Source of the DNA: Mesorhizobium_G sp050247155
Lineage (GTDB): Bacteria; Pseudomonadota; Alphaproteobacteria; Rhizobiales; Rhizobiaceae
Direction: 5' to 3'
Length of the DNA stretch: 64,000 nt
Assembly (NCBI GenBank): GCA_050247155.1
Contig: JBFWUS010000001.1
Span: forward strand, 132,300-196,299
The notes beneath the pieces are model-generated. The model was not told the origin of the DNA, ran no database searches, and was given only the letters and a program-made list of their open reading frames with translations. Positions 7,610 to 15,495 of the stretch are shown here, piece by piece; position 1 is the first letter of the stretch; every line of letters begins with the position of its first letter. A program made the translations under genes and the position numbers.

Positions 7610-8080
7610 ATGAACGATATTCAGGTGATCGATCAATTTGACCGCAAGATACTGGCGCTTTTGCAGACTGATGCGCGGCTGACCAACAACGATCTGTCGG
7701 AGCGCGTGAACCTGTCGCCATCGCAATGCTCGCGTCGCCGGCAGCGGTTAGAGGAAGACGGGTTCGTCCGGGGCTATCGCGCCGTGCTCGACCGCGACCG
7801 GCTAGGCTTCGGACTGGTCAACGTCGTGACGGTGACGCTGGCCACACACAACCGCGACAATGCCCGCCGATTTGCAGAACTGATCCGCAACCTTCCGGAA
7901 GTGCAGGAGGCGCACGCGCTGACTGGCGAGATGGACTATATTCTGAAGGTGGTCACCCGCGACCTGAAGGCGCTGTCCGAGTTCGTCAACGGTGTGCTGC
8001 TGCCGCATGACAGCGTGCAACATGTGAAGACGGCGATCGTGCTAGAGACGCTGAAGGAGACCAGCGCGCTGCCGCTATAA
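7610..8080 (+). CDS. Lrp/AsnC family transcriptional regulator
   Basis: A 156-residue regulator with an N-terminal winged helix-turn-helix (IDQFDRKILALLQTDARLTN... LSPSQCSRRRQRLEEDG, residues 5-50) and a C-terminal ligand-binding RAM domain (TLATHNRDN... VQEAHALTGEMDYILKV). These proteins sense amino acids and often regulate an adjacent divergent gene. Here that neighbour is hpd, so tyrosine or another aromatic compound is a reasonable guess for the signal; this is inferred from position. Confidence 0.9.
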   Translation: MNDIQVIDQFDRKILALLQTDARLTNNDLSERVNLSPSQCSRRRQRLEEDGFVRGYRAVLDRDRLGFGLVNVVTVTLATHNRDNARRFAELIRNLPEVQEAHALTGEMDYILKVVTRDLKALSEFVNGVLLPHDSVQHVKTAIVLETLKETSALPL

Positions 8081-8108
8081 CAGTGCGCGGGGCGCTGATC
8101 AGCCGTGC

Positions 8109-8336
8109 TCAGACGAAGGCGACCGCAACGCCCTTTTTCCGGAAATAGGACTGCATAAACTTGCGGCCCTGCCGATTTGGCTGAGCAAGCTTGCTGGTTT
8201 CAAACGTCGCTTCCTTGATGCCCTCGCGCGCCATAGCGCTCTTGAGGGCGGCAATGTTGGTGTCGAGTTCCTCGTTATCGTTTTTGATCGAGGCGTAGAT
8301 GGCGTCGATCGCCTGGGACACGGTGACGTCGTTCAT
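8109..8336 (-). CDS. Small hypothetical protein
   Basis: A 75-residue protein beginning MNDVTVSQAIDAIYASIK and ending RKFMQSYFRKKGVAVAFV. The N-terminal half is helical and acidic, the C-terminal third basic. The composition and codon use look like a real gene. It is convergent with the Lrp-type regulator (28 bases between stops). The family was not identified. Confidence 0.6.
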   Translation of the reverse strand: MNDVTVSQAIDAIYASIKNDNEELDTNIAALKSAMAREGIKEATFETSKLAQPNRQGRKFMQSYFRKKGVAVAFV

Positions 8337-8564
8337 AAGTTCGAATCCTGTGAAGCGCCGCGTTTAGCGCTGCTTCAGCTTCCGCGCCAGCCCGTTCATG
8401 CTCGTGGATCTAGTCTGAACACCAGATATTGTTTGACGCCCAGCCGCTATCGAGCGGAGCTGAGCATTTGCGCACAGGGGCTTTATTGTTCGCCTGAAAC
8501 TTTGCAGACTGCTCACAAGCGGGCAGGCGAACACGCCGCTCCGCATCAATTCGGGAGGAATAAT

Positions 8565-9611
8565 ATGCTGGAAATTACAAGGCGGACGTTTGGGCTTGGC
8601 GCCGCCGCATCGGCGGCGGCGGTTGCCATGCCGCATGTCGCGCGGGCGCAGGAAGTCACGCTGAAGCTGCATCAATTCCTGCCGCTTCAGGCGAATGTGC
8701 CGAAACTCATCATCGAGCCGTGGATCAAAAAGGTGCAGGACGAGTCCGGCGGACGCATCAAGATCGAGCACTACCCGGCCATGCAACTCGGCGGCAAACC
8801 GCCGGAGCTGATCGACCAGGCCACCGACGGAACCGTGGACATCGTCTGGACGCTGCCAGGCTACACGCCCGGCCGCTTTCCTTCTCCCGAAGTCTTTGAG
8901 TTGCCCTTCACCATGACCAATGCCGAGGCGACATCGAAGGCTTACTGGGATCTGTTCACCAAATACATGAAGGACACGGAATTCAAGGATCAGCACATCA
9001 TCGGCACCTGGGTGCATGGCCCAGGCGTCGTCCATTCGAAGGAGCCGGTGAACAAGCTCGAGGACATGTCGGGCAAAAAGATCCGTGCGCCGACACGCGT
9101 CATCACACAGTTGCTCGGAGCACTAGGCGCAACGCCCATCGGCATGCCGGTTCCGGCCATCACGGACGCCTTGTCGAAGGGGGTGATCGATGGCTGCGTG
9201 ATCCCATGGGAGGTGACGACCGCCCTCAAGGTGCCGGAGCTGGTCAGCAACCATACCGAACTGTCGGGCGACCACGCCATCTACACGACCGCCTTCGTGC
9301 TCGCCATGAACAAACCGCGCTATGATCAGCTTCCCGACGACCTGAAGAAGGTCATCGATGCCAATAGCGGCCAAGCTACAAGCGCATGGGCCGGGAAGAC
9401 TCAAGCAGGCGCTGATGGGCCATCCCGTCAGGTAGCGGTCGACCGCGGCAACACCATCATCACGCTCGACCAAGCTGAAGTGGACCGCTGGAAAGCGGCT
9501 GCGCAGCCGGTCGTCGATGCGTGGGTCAAGGAAGTTTCCGGAAAAGGCGTGGAAGCGCAGAAGTTGCTCGATGAAGCCCGCGCGTTGATCGAGCAGTACA
9601 GCAAGGCGTAG
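8565..9611 (+). CDS. TRAP transporter substrate-binding protein, DctP family
   Basis: A 348-residue periplasmic receptor of a tripartite ATP-independent transporter. The N-terminus ITRRTFGLGAAASAAAVAM is a twin-arginine-like signal with cleavage near ARA-QE. The mature part has the family layout (LKLHQFLPLQAN, MQLGGKPPELIDQATDGTVDIVW and the conserved arginine region KIRAPTRV). The start at 8565 was chosen for the preceding GGGAGGAATAAT. Ligands of the family are mostly carboxylates; none can be assigned here. The two permease genes follow after a palindromic repeat. Confidence 0.92.
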   Translation: MLEITRRTFGLGAAASAAAVAMPHVARAQEVTLKLHQFLPLQANVPKLIIEPWIKKVQDESGGRIKIEHYPAMQLGGKPPELIDQATDGTVDIVWTLPGYTPGRFPSPEVFELPFTMTNAEATSKAYWDLFTKYMKDTEFKDQHIIGTWVHGPGVVHSKEPVNKLEDMSGKKIRAPTRVITQLLGALGATPIGMPVPAITDALSKGVIDGCVIPWEVTTALKVPELVSNHTELSGDHAIYTTAFVLAMNKPRYDQLPDDLKKVIDANSGQATSAWAGKTQAGADGPSRQVAVDRGNTIITLDQAEVDRWKAAAQPVVDAWVKEVSGKGVEAQKLLDEARALIEQYSKA

Positions 9612-9623
9612 ATATCCGGGAAT

Positions 9624-9765
9624 ACCCCCACCCCTGACCCTTCCCGTCAAAGGGGAGTGGGACTTAGCCGGCATATATGCCGTGCGAAAACGATCCATCT
9701 TTGTGCTGGGCGGTGCGGTAGCGGCATTTCCCTCCCCCTTGAAGGGAGGGGTTAGGGGTGGGGGA
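9624..9765. repeat. Palindromic repeat element between TRAP genes
   Basis: Arms at about 9624-9660 (ACCCCCACCCCTGACCC...) and 9730-9765 (...GGGGTTAGGGGTGGGGGAG) are imperfect reverse complements of ~36 bases. A separate perfect 14-base palindrome, CGGCATATATGCCG, lies between them at 9669-9682. It separates the substrate-binding-protein gene from the permease genes and could form a stable RNA hairpin. Confidence 0.7.
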
Positions 9766-9835
9766 GATTGCAGTCGAGAGTTTTCAGTTGTCCGGCGGAC
9801 GGTCGGCATAGTCCGTGAGAGGAGGGACCACCCGC

Positions 9836-10363
9836 ATGAGTGTTGCGCGCGCGGTCGACTGGCTTGCCCGGTCGCTGGCGGTGCTGGGCGGCATGACGCT
9901 CGGGGTGATTACGCTGTTGACGGTTACCAGCGTGGTTGGCCGGTCGCTTATCTGGGCGGGGTTCGGTCCCATCGCAGGCGACTATGAGATGGCGGAGGCG
10001 CTGACCGGCGTTGCTATCTTCTGCTTCCTGCCAATCTGCCAGTTGCACCGCGGCCATGTCGTGGTCGATCTGTTCGAGAAGCAGATGGGACCGACGCTGA
10101 CGCGATGGATCGATGCGCTGTCCGAGATCGTCATGGCGATTGTGCTGGTGATCATCGCCTGGCGGTTGACTGCGGGCTTCGCGGACAAATATCACAATGG
10201 CGAGACGAGCTTTATTCGCCAGTTCCCGATGTGGTGGGCCTACGGCGCTTCGCTCCTGCCAGCCTATGTGGCGGTGATCACAGCGCTTTATACATCCTGG
10301 CGTGGCGTCAAAGCGGTGGCCGTCGGCCGCGACCTGCTGCCTGAACATCTCGAGATCGAATAG
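9836..10363 (+). CDS. TRAP transporter small permease, DctQ family
   Basis: A 175-residue inner-membrane protein with four helices, matching DctQ/YhcJ-type subunits. It links the substrate protein to the large permease. GAGAGGAGGGA precedes the chosen ATG; a longer frame to 9815 is less likely. The stop codon abuts the start of the large permease gene, indicating translational coupling. Confidence 0.88.
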   Translation: MSVARAVDWLARSLAVLGGMTLGVITLLTVTSVVGRSLIWAGFGPIAGDYEMAEALTGVAIFCFLPICQLHRGHVVVDLFEKQMGPTLTRWIDALSEIVMAIVLVIIAWRLTAGFADKYHNGETSFIRQFPMWWAYGASLLPAYVAVITALYTSWRGVKAVAVGRDLLPEHLEIE

Positions 10364-11686
10364 ATGAGCGGCATTGCGCTTGGCCTCTGGTCTTTCGTCA
10401 TCCTGCTCGGCATGGTTTTCGCGCGGGTGCCGATCGGGCTTGCGATGTTCCTTTGCGGCGGCATCGGCTATTGGATCATCACCGGCACGCCATGGCCGCT
10501 GCTCAATCAGCTTAAGACGGTCACCTTCTCGACCTTTTCGAGTTACGATTTTTCCGTCGTGCCGTTGTTCCTGCTGATGGGACAATTCGCGGCCTATGGC
10601 GGCATTTCCGGCAAACTGTTCCGCAATGCGGAAAATTGGCTCGGCCATCGCAAGGGCGGCATCGCCATGGCGACCATCGGCGCCTGCGCCGGTTTCGGCG
10701 CGATCTGCGGCTCGTCCATGGCAACCGCCGCGACCATGAGCCAGGTGGCGCTGCCGGAACTGCGCCGCAACGGCTATTCCGGTGCGCTGGCCACGGGCAC
10801 GCTGGCCGCCGGCGGAACGCTCGGCATTCTCATTCCGCCGTCGATCATTCTGGTCATCTACGCGTCGCTGACCGAACAGAACATCGCAAAACTGTTCGTC
10901 GCCGCTTTCATCCCAGGCATCCTCGCTGCTCTCGGCTATGCGCTGGCGATCCGCATCTATGTGCATTTCCATCCGGAAGAGGGCACGCGGCTCGAACGCA
11001 AACCCTACGGCCAACGCTTTCGCGATCTCGCCGGCATCTGGGACATCATGATCGTTTTCGTGCTGGTTCTGGGCGGCATCTATGGCGGCTTTTTCACACC
11101 GACCGAGGCGGCGGCCTTCGGCGCTCTGGGCTGCGGCCTGATCGCCTGGGCGCGCGGCGGCATGACGCGCGAAAAGCTGATGGAGGCGGTGATCTATACG
11201 GCCGTGGCGTCTGCGATGATGTTTTTCATCGTGCTTGGCGCCGGCCTCTACAACAGCTTTCTGGCGCTCACGCAGTTGCCTCAACAGGCGGCGGAGATTG
11301 TCGTCGGGTTTGGCTTGAGCCCGTGGACGATCCTCTCCGCGATCCTGATCCTCTATCTGATCCTCGGCGGGCCGATGGATTCGCTGTCGATGATCCTTTT
11401 GACCATTCCGATCTTCTTCCCGATCATCATGAGCTTGGATTTCGGCCTGACGCCGGAAGAAACGGCGATCTGGTTCGGCATTTTGGTGCTCATATCGGTG
11501 GAGGTGGGGTTGATATCGCCGCCAGTGGGCATGAACCTCTTCATTATCCAGTCGATGGCGAAGGACGTGCCGACCGGTCAGGTGTTTCGCGGCGTTATCC
11601 CGTTCATCATCTCGGATGTGATCCGCACAATTATCCTTGTCGTCTTTCCATCTATCACATTGTGGCTGTTGCGGACGCTCTACTGA
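10364..11686 (+). CDS. TRAP transporter large permease, DctM family
   Basis: A 440-residue protein with about 12 membrane helices, the expected size for the large TRAP permease. Recognisable motifs are GMVFARVPIGLAMF at the N-terminus, the pore-region GFGAICGSSMATAATMSQVALPE broken by a glycine-rich turn, and the C-terminal LILGGPMDSLSMILLTIPIFFP and ISPPVGMNLF. It drives uptake with an ion gradient. It begins directly after the DctQ stop codon. Confidence 0.93.
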   Translation: MSGIALGLWSFVILLGMVFARVPIGLAMFLCGGIGYWIITGTPWPLLNQLKTVTFSTFSSYDFSVVPLFLLMGQFAAYGGISGKLFRNAENWLGHRKGGIAMATIGACAGFGAICGSSMATAATMSQVALPELRRNGYSGALATGTLAAGGTLGILIPPSIILVIYASLTEQNIAKLFVAAFIPGILAALGYALAIRIYVHFHPEEGTRLERKPYGQRFRDLAGIWDIMIVFVLVLGGIYGGFFTPTEAAAFGALGCGLIAWARGGMTREKLMEAVIYTAVASAMMFFIVLGAGLYNSFLALTQLPQQAAEIVVGFGLSPWTILSAILILYLILGGPMDSLSMILLTIPIFFPIIMSLDFGLTPEETAIWFGILVLISVEVGLISPPVGMNLFIIQSMAKDVPTGQVFRGVIPFIISDVIRTIILVVFPSITLWLLRTLY

Positions 11687-11692
11687 GTGGCA

Positions 11693-12031
11693 TCATGCCT
11701 TCATCTGCTGGATCGCGGCGTAAAGATTGGTGCAGCGCGTACCGGAGCGGCAGTAGGCGAAGACAGGCGCCGGCAGGTCTTCCAAAGCCGCCGCCTGATC
11801 TTCGACATTCTGCGCCGTCATCTGGCCGCTGATGACGGGAATCCAGCTGAAGGTCAGGCCGGCGGCCTCCACCGCCTTCTGGAATTCGTCGTGGCCGGGC
11901 TGGCCGGGGTCTTCATTGTCGGGCCGGTTGCAGATCACGCTCTTGAAGCCTGCTTCCTTGATCAGGTTCACGTCGTCGACGCTGATCTGCGGCGAGACGG
12001 CATAATCTTCGGTGAGCTGACGATATTGCAT
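11693..12031 (-). CDS. TIGR01244 / DUF442 family phosphatase or sulfur transferase
   Basis: A 112-residue protein with a tyrosine-phosphatase-like fold. The P-loop CRSGTR (in FAYCRSGTRC) supplies the nucleophilic cysteine and arginine. The start MQYRQLTEDYAVSPQIS and the GFKSVICNRPDNE segment are typical of this family, which also forms the N-terminal part of the sulfide-related Blh fusion proteins. Either phosphatase or persulfide-transfer activity is possible. It stands alone, convergent with the TRAP operon. Confidence 0.85.
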   Translation of the reverse strand: MQYRQLTEDYAVSPQISVDDVNLIKEAGFKSVICNRPDNEDPGQPGHDEFQKAVEAAGLTFSWIPVISGQMTAQNVEDQAAALEDLPAPVFAYCRSGTRCTNLYAAIQQMKA

Positions 12032-12126
12032 GACAGACGTCCTCGGCTGCGAAAGCGCCGTATTTGCCCGCAGGGAGCCGCCCGCGTCAATGGCGGACGG
12101 CGGCGCAGGACTTCAGTCAAACGCGA

Positions 12127-13062
12127 TCAGCTTCCGCTGACCGCGCCTTTGATGGTCGACACATTGTGCCGCATCAGGTCGATATAGGTCGCGGCCGGGC
12201 CGTCTTCCTTCGACAAAGCGTCGGAGTAGAGCGTACCACCGACCTTCAGTCCCGTTTCAGAAGCGATCTGCTCGATCAGGCGCGGGTCGGCGATGTTTTC
12301 TACAAAGACGGCCGCTGCCTTGTCTTCCCGGATCTGCTTTATCAAAGACGCAACATCGGCGGCGGATGCTTCAGCTTCCGTCGAGATGCCTTCCGGCGCG
12401 AGGAAACGAATGCCATAGGCGTGCTCGAAATAGCCGAAGGCGTCGTGCGTTGTGATGATCGTGCGGCGATCCTGCGGGATCGAGCCGATAGCGGCCTTGA
12501 TTTCTTCGTCCAGCGCTTCCAGCTTTGCATCATACGCAAGCGCATTCGTCTTGTAGGCTTCGCAGCCGGCCGGATCCGCGGCGCAGAAGGCGTCGGCAAT
12601 GTTCTTCACGTAAATCTGAGCATTGGCGACCGACTGGAAGGCGTGCGGATCGAACTCGCCGTCGTGATGATGGCCTTCAGCCTCCGCTGCTTCCTTGCCT
12701 TCATGATGATGGTCCTCGGCCATCGCGATAGGTGTAACGCCCTTGGTCAGTTCCGCAATGGCGGCCTTGCTGGCGCTGGTCTCGACCAAGCGCTGCAAAA
12801 AGCCTTCGAAATGCAGGCCGTTGACCAGAACGACCTTGGCGTCATGCATGGCGACGGCATCCGCAGGCTTCGGCTCGTAGACATGGGCATCGCCGCCCGG
12901 GCCGACGAGCGTCGTGAGTTCGATGTGGTCGCCGCCGACATTTTTGACGAAGTCGGCAATGATCGAGAAGCTGGCGACGACTTTGAGCTTTTCGGCCTGA
13001 GCGGCAGCCGGACCCAGCATGAACACGCTGGCGGCGAGAGCAAGGCGAAGTGATGTGAGCAT
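12127..13062 (-). CDS. znuA: Zinc ABC transporter substrate-binding protein (ZnuA/AztC type)
   Basis: A 311-residue periplasmic zinc receptor with a signal peptide ending near AQA-EK. The metal ligands of the cluster A-I family are visible: His60 in GGDAHVYEP, a second His in EFDPHAFQS, a third in ITTHDAFGYF and an Asp in NIADPRL. A His-rich loop (EDHHHEG and EGHHHDG) between the first two is typical of zinc-specific members. It is the last gene of znuCBA, 12 bases after znuB. The next-door zur gene and twin operators support zinc control. Confidence 0.92.
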   Translation of the reverse strand: MLTSLRLALAASVFMLGPAAAQAEKLKVVASFSIIADFVKNVGGDHIELTTLVGPGGDAHVYEPKPADAVAMHDAKVVLVNGLHFEGFLQRLVETSASKAAIAELTKGVTPIAMAEDHHHEGKEAAEAEGHHHDGEFDPHAFQSVANAQIYVKNIADAFCAADPAGCEAYKTNALAYDAKLEALDEEIKAAIGSIPQDRRTIITTHDAFGYFEHAYGIRFLAPEGISTEAEASAADVASLIKQIREDKAAAVFVENIADPRLIEQIASETGLKVGGTLYSDALSKEDGPAATYIDLMRHNVSTIKGAVSGS

Positions 13063-13074
13063 AGAAGAAACTCC

Positions 13075-13941
13075 TTATGCGGTGCGGTGGCGGTGCGGCC
13101 TGGCGCGGGTGGCAATGACGCCGCGTGAACCGAGCAGAATGGACAGGAAATAGATCGCGCCGGCTGCAAAAATGATCGCCGGGCCGGAGGGCAGGGCGGC
13201 GTGATAGGACAGCAGCAGGCCGGCCGCGCAGGACACCATGCCGATGACGACGGCAAGCGCGGCCATGGTCTCGACGCGCGATGTCCAGAAGCGCGCGGCG
13301 GCCGCCGGCAGCATCATCAGGCCGACCGAAAGCAGCGTGCCGAGCGCCTGGAAACCGGCGACGAGGTTCAGCACGACGAGGCCTAGGAAGACAAAATGCA
13401 CCGGCGCACCGAGCCTGCTGACCGAGCGCAGGAAGAGTGGGTCAAGGCATTCAGCCACCAGCGCTCGCCAGAAGATCGTGAGCAGGATCAGCGTAACGGC
13501 GGCGATGCCGGCGATGAGGGTCAGCGCGGCATTGTCGAGCGCCAGCACCGTGCCGAACAGCACGTGCATCAGGTCGACCGACGAGCCACGCATAGACACG
13601 ATCAGCACGCCGGCAGCGAGCGAGATGAGGTAGAACGCCGCCATGGAGGCGTCTTCGCGTTGTGCGGTGAAGCGTGAGACCGCGCCTGCCCCCAGCGCCA
13701 CGACCAGGCCGGCGATCAGGCCGCCGATGGTCATGGGCACGATTTCAAGTCCGTAGAACAGGAAGGCCACCGCGGCGCCCGGCAGGATGGCGTGGGCCAT
13801 GGCGTCGCCCGCCAGGCTCATGCGGCGCAGCATCAGGAACACGCCGACCGGGCAGGAGCTCAACGACAACGACAGGGAGCCCGCGAGCGCGCGCTGCATG
13901 AAGCCGAATTCGACGAATGGGGCGATAAGGAAGTCGTACAT
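13075..13941 (-). CDS. znuB: Zinc/manganese ABC transporter permease
   Basis: A 288-residue inner-membrane protein of the ABC-3 family with about eight helices. Typical sequence includes MSLAGDAMAHAILPGAAVAF, where the conserved DA-x-x-H acts in the metal path or the ATPase contact, and the later VGLMMLPAAAAR. It forms the channel fed by ZnuA and powered by ZnuC. It starts 15 bases after znuC and ends 12 bases before znuA. Confidence 0.92.
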   Translation of the reverse strand: MYDFLIAPFVEFGFMQRALAGSLSLSLSSCPVGVFLMLRRMSLAGDAMAHAILPGAAVAFLFYGLEIVPMTIGGLIAGLVVALGAGAVSRFTAQREDASMAAFYLISLAAGVLIVSMRGSSVDLMHVLFGTVLALDNAALTLIAGIAAVTLILLTIFWRALVAECLDPLFLRSVSRLGAPVHFVFLGLVVLNLVAGFQALGTLLSVGLMMLPAAAARFWTSRVETMAALAVVIGMVSCAAGLLLSYHAALPSGPAIIFAAGAIYFLSILLGSRGVIATRARPHRHRTA

Positions 13942-13956
13942 CGGGCGGGCTATCGC

Positions 13957-14763
13957 TCAGGTCGAAACGGCGTGCTTGTGGGTCTCATGGTCGTGATGAT
14001 GGCCATGATGATGATCTTTGCCCTGCCGGTCGTCGCTCTCGCACCACGGCGCGTCGTCGTGCCAGGCTTCATCGAACTCGCGCGCATGGTGGAGATTGCC
14101 GGACGACAGCACGTCGCTCGTGGCTCCCCAGGCGACGGGACGGCGCGCCAGAAGCAGGGTCTCCGGGAAATGCTGGCGGGCAAGCTCCAGATCGTGCAGG
14201 ACGACGACGACCGTGCGCTTTTCGCCATGCCAACGCTCGATCATGGCGACCAGGTCGCGGACGGTCCTGGCGTCGATCGCATTGAAGGGTTCATCGAGCA
14301 GGATCAGGTTTGCATTCTGCACCAGCACACGGGCGAACAGCGCCCGCTGCATCTGCCCGCCGGACAGCGTGTCGATCGGTCGCGTCTCGAAGCCGCCGAG
14401 GCCCACGGCAACCAGCGCGTCATGCACGGCCTTGCGGTCCTCAGCCGAGAACCGGCCCAGCAAGCCACGCGTTGGCCAGAGGCCGAGCGAGACCAGATCG
14501 ATGACACGCGCCGGAAAGGAGCGGTCGATTTCCGATTGCTGCGGCAAATAGGCGATACGGGTCTCTGGTGCCACGCGGATCGAGCCCGACATCGGCTTCA
14601 GGATACCGACGATCCCCTTCATGAGCGTCGATTTTCCCGAGCCGTTTGCGCCGACGACGGCCGTGAGAGAACCGCGCCGCAGCGGACCGGCGAGATGGTG
14701 CACCGCCGGATGCTTCTCATAGCCGAGCGTCAGGTCATTGAAGGTGAGGCAAGCGTCGGTCAT
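13957..14763 (-). CDS. znuC: Zinc ABC transporter ATP-binding protein with His-rich tail
   Basis: A 268-residue ATPase from MTDACLTFND. Walker A is VGANGSGKST, the signature is LSGGQMQRALFAR, Walker B is LILLDEPFNAID and the H-loop is VVLHD. The C-terminus has a histidine-rich tail (DHHHGHHHDHETHKH), which may buffer zinc; similar tails occur in AztA-type proteins, so AztA is another possible name. An in-frame ATG at 14802 is less likely because it touches the Zur operator. It heads the znuCBA operon, divergent from zur. Confidence 0.92.
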   Translation of the reverse strand: MTDACLTFNDLTLGYEKHPAVHHLAGPLRRGSLTAVVGANGSGKSTLMKGIVGILKPMSGSIRVAPETRIAYLPQQSEIDRSFPARVIDLVSLGLWPTRGLLGRFSAEDRKAVHDALVAVGLGGFETRPIDTLSGGQMQRALFARVLVQNANLILLDEPFNAIDARTVRDLVAMIERWHGEKRTVVVVLHDLELARQHFPETLLLARRPVAWGATSDVLSSGNLHHAREFDEAWHDDAPWCESDDRQGKDHHHGHHHDHETHKHAVST

Positions 14764-14801
14764 ATAGGAGGTGCGCCTGTGGACAGGGCCGGCGACGGCC
14801 A

Positions 14802-14816
14802 TGTAATGTTATTACA
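14802..14816. promoter_or_regulatory. Zur operator 1
   Basis: TGTAATGTTATTACA is a perfect dyad around a central GTT. It matches the alphaproteobacterial Zur-box style (GTAAT...ATTAC). It lies in the znuC-zur divergent promoter region. Confidence 0.7.
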
Positions 14817-14822
14817 GGACTA

Positions 14823-14837
14823 TGTGATGTTATTACG
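14823..14837. promoter_or_regulatory. Zur operator 2
   Basis: TGTGATGTTATTACG repeats operator 1 with two changes. Its centre is 21 bases from that of operator 1, two helical turns, so two Zur dimers could bind on one face of the DNA. Confidence 0.65.
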
Positions 14838-14888
14838 TTCGTCAAGGTGGGTTCGGGCAGAACCGCATTGACGCCAGCAGGAAAAGAC

Positions 14889-15281
14889 ATGGCCGCCGCA
14901 CGTGAACTAACAAAGAACCAGACCCTCGTCTTCGACGCTTTGTCCAAAGCATCGGGGCCGCTCAGCGCCTATTCGTTGCTCGACCAGCTTCGCGACGACG
15001 GGTTTCGCGCGCCGCTGCAGGTCTATCGGGCGCTGGAGAAGCTGCAGGAAATGGGGCTGGTGCACAGGCTGGAAAGCCTCAACGCCTTCGTGGCGTGCGC
15101 GCATGACCACGAGCACGGGCTGATGGCCTTCGCCATTTGCGAGCGGTGCGGGCAGGTGACCGAGTTCTCGGACGACATGATCGAGGAAAGACTGGGCGTA
15201 TGGGCGCGGGACAGCGGCTTCCACGCGCACAAGACGACGATCGAGATTCGTGGCGATTGCGCGGCTTGTCACAGTCATTGA
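14889..15281 (+). CDS. zur: Zinc uptake regulator, Fur family
   Basis: A 130-residue Fur-family repressor. The N-terminal winged helix covers about residues 5-70 (LTKNQTLVFDALSKASGPLSAYSLLDQLR). Regulatory metal-site residues lie around AHDHEHG, and the two cysteine pairs of the structural zinc site are CERC and CAAC. The start at MAAARELTK has AGGAAAAG upstream; a frame extending to 14847 runs into the operator region. It is divergent from znuCBA with two operators between, so autoregulation is likely. Confidence 0.92.
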   Translation: MAAARELTKNQTLVFDALSKASGPLSAYSLLDQLRDDGFRAPLQVYRALEKLQEMGLVHRLESLNAFVACAHDHEHGLMAFAICERCGQVTEFSDDMIEERLGVWARDSGFHAHKTTIEIRGDCAACHSH

Positions 15282-15317
15282 CGGCGGCTGGTTATTATCC
15301 AACGATGGGCGTCCGCT

Positions 15318-15463
15318 GAGTGTCTGATCCAAAAGTCGCCATGCCGGACTGCAAATGGCGCTTTTCTGCGCTTCGGTGCTCACGTACTTCGTGTACGCTC
15401 CGCTCCGATGCTCGAAAATCGCCATTTTCGCCTCGGCCTGACGTTTTTTGATTCAGACACTGA
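15318..15463. repeat. MITE-like palindromic repeat element
   Basis: A ~146-base element with imperfect terminal inverted repeats (AGTGTCTGATCCAAAA on the left; the complement of TTTTTTGATTCAGACACT on the right). Within it, GGCGCTTTTCTGCGCTTCGG and the complement of CGAAAATCGCCATTTTCGCC are related, and CGTACTTCGTGTACG sits near the centre. A truncated copy of its left part occurs at 2908-2961. It has no coding capacity and ends 32 bases before the oxidoreductase gene. Confidence 0.65.
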
Positions 15464-15495
15464 CAGAAGCCACCAACCGAAGCCCGAGCATTTCC

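Noticed and set aside
9752..11284. 510-codon open frame on the minus strand
   Set aside because: It is a shadow of the TRAP permease genes; the translation is rich in His, Arg and Gln with no domain.
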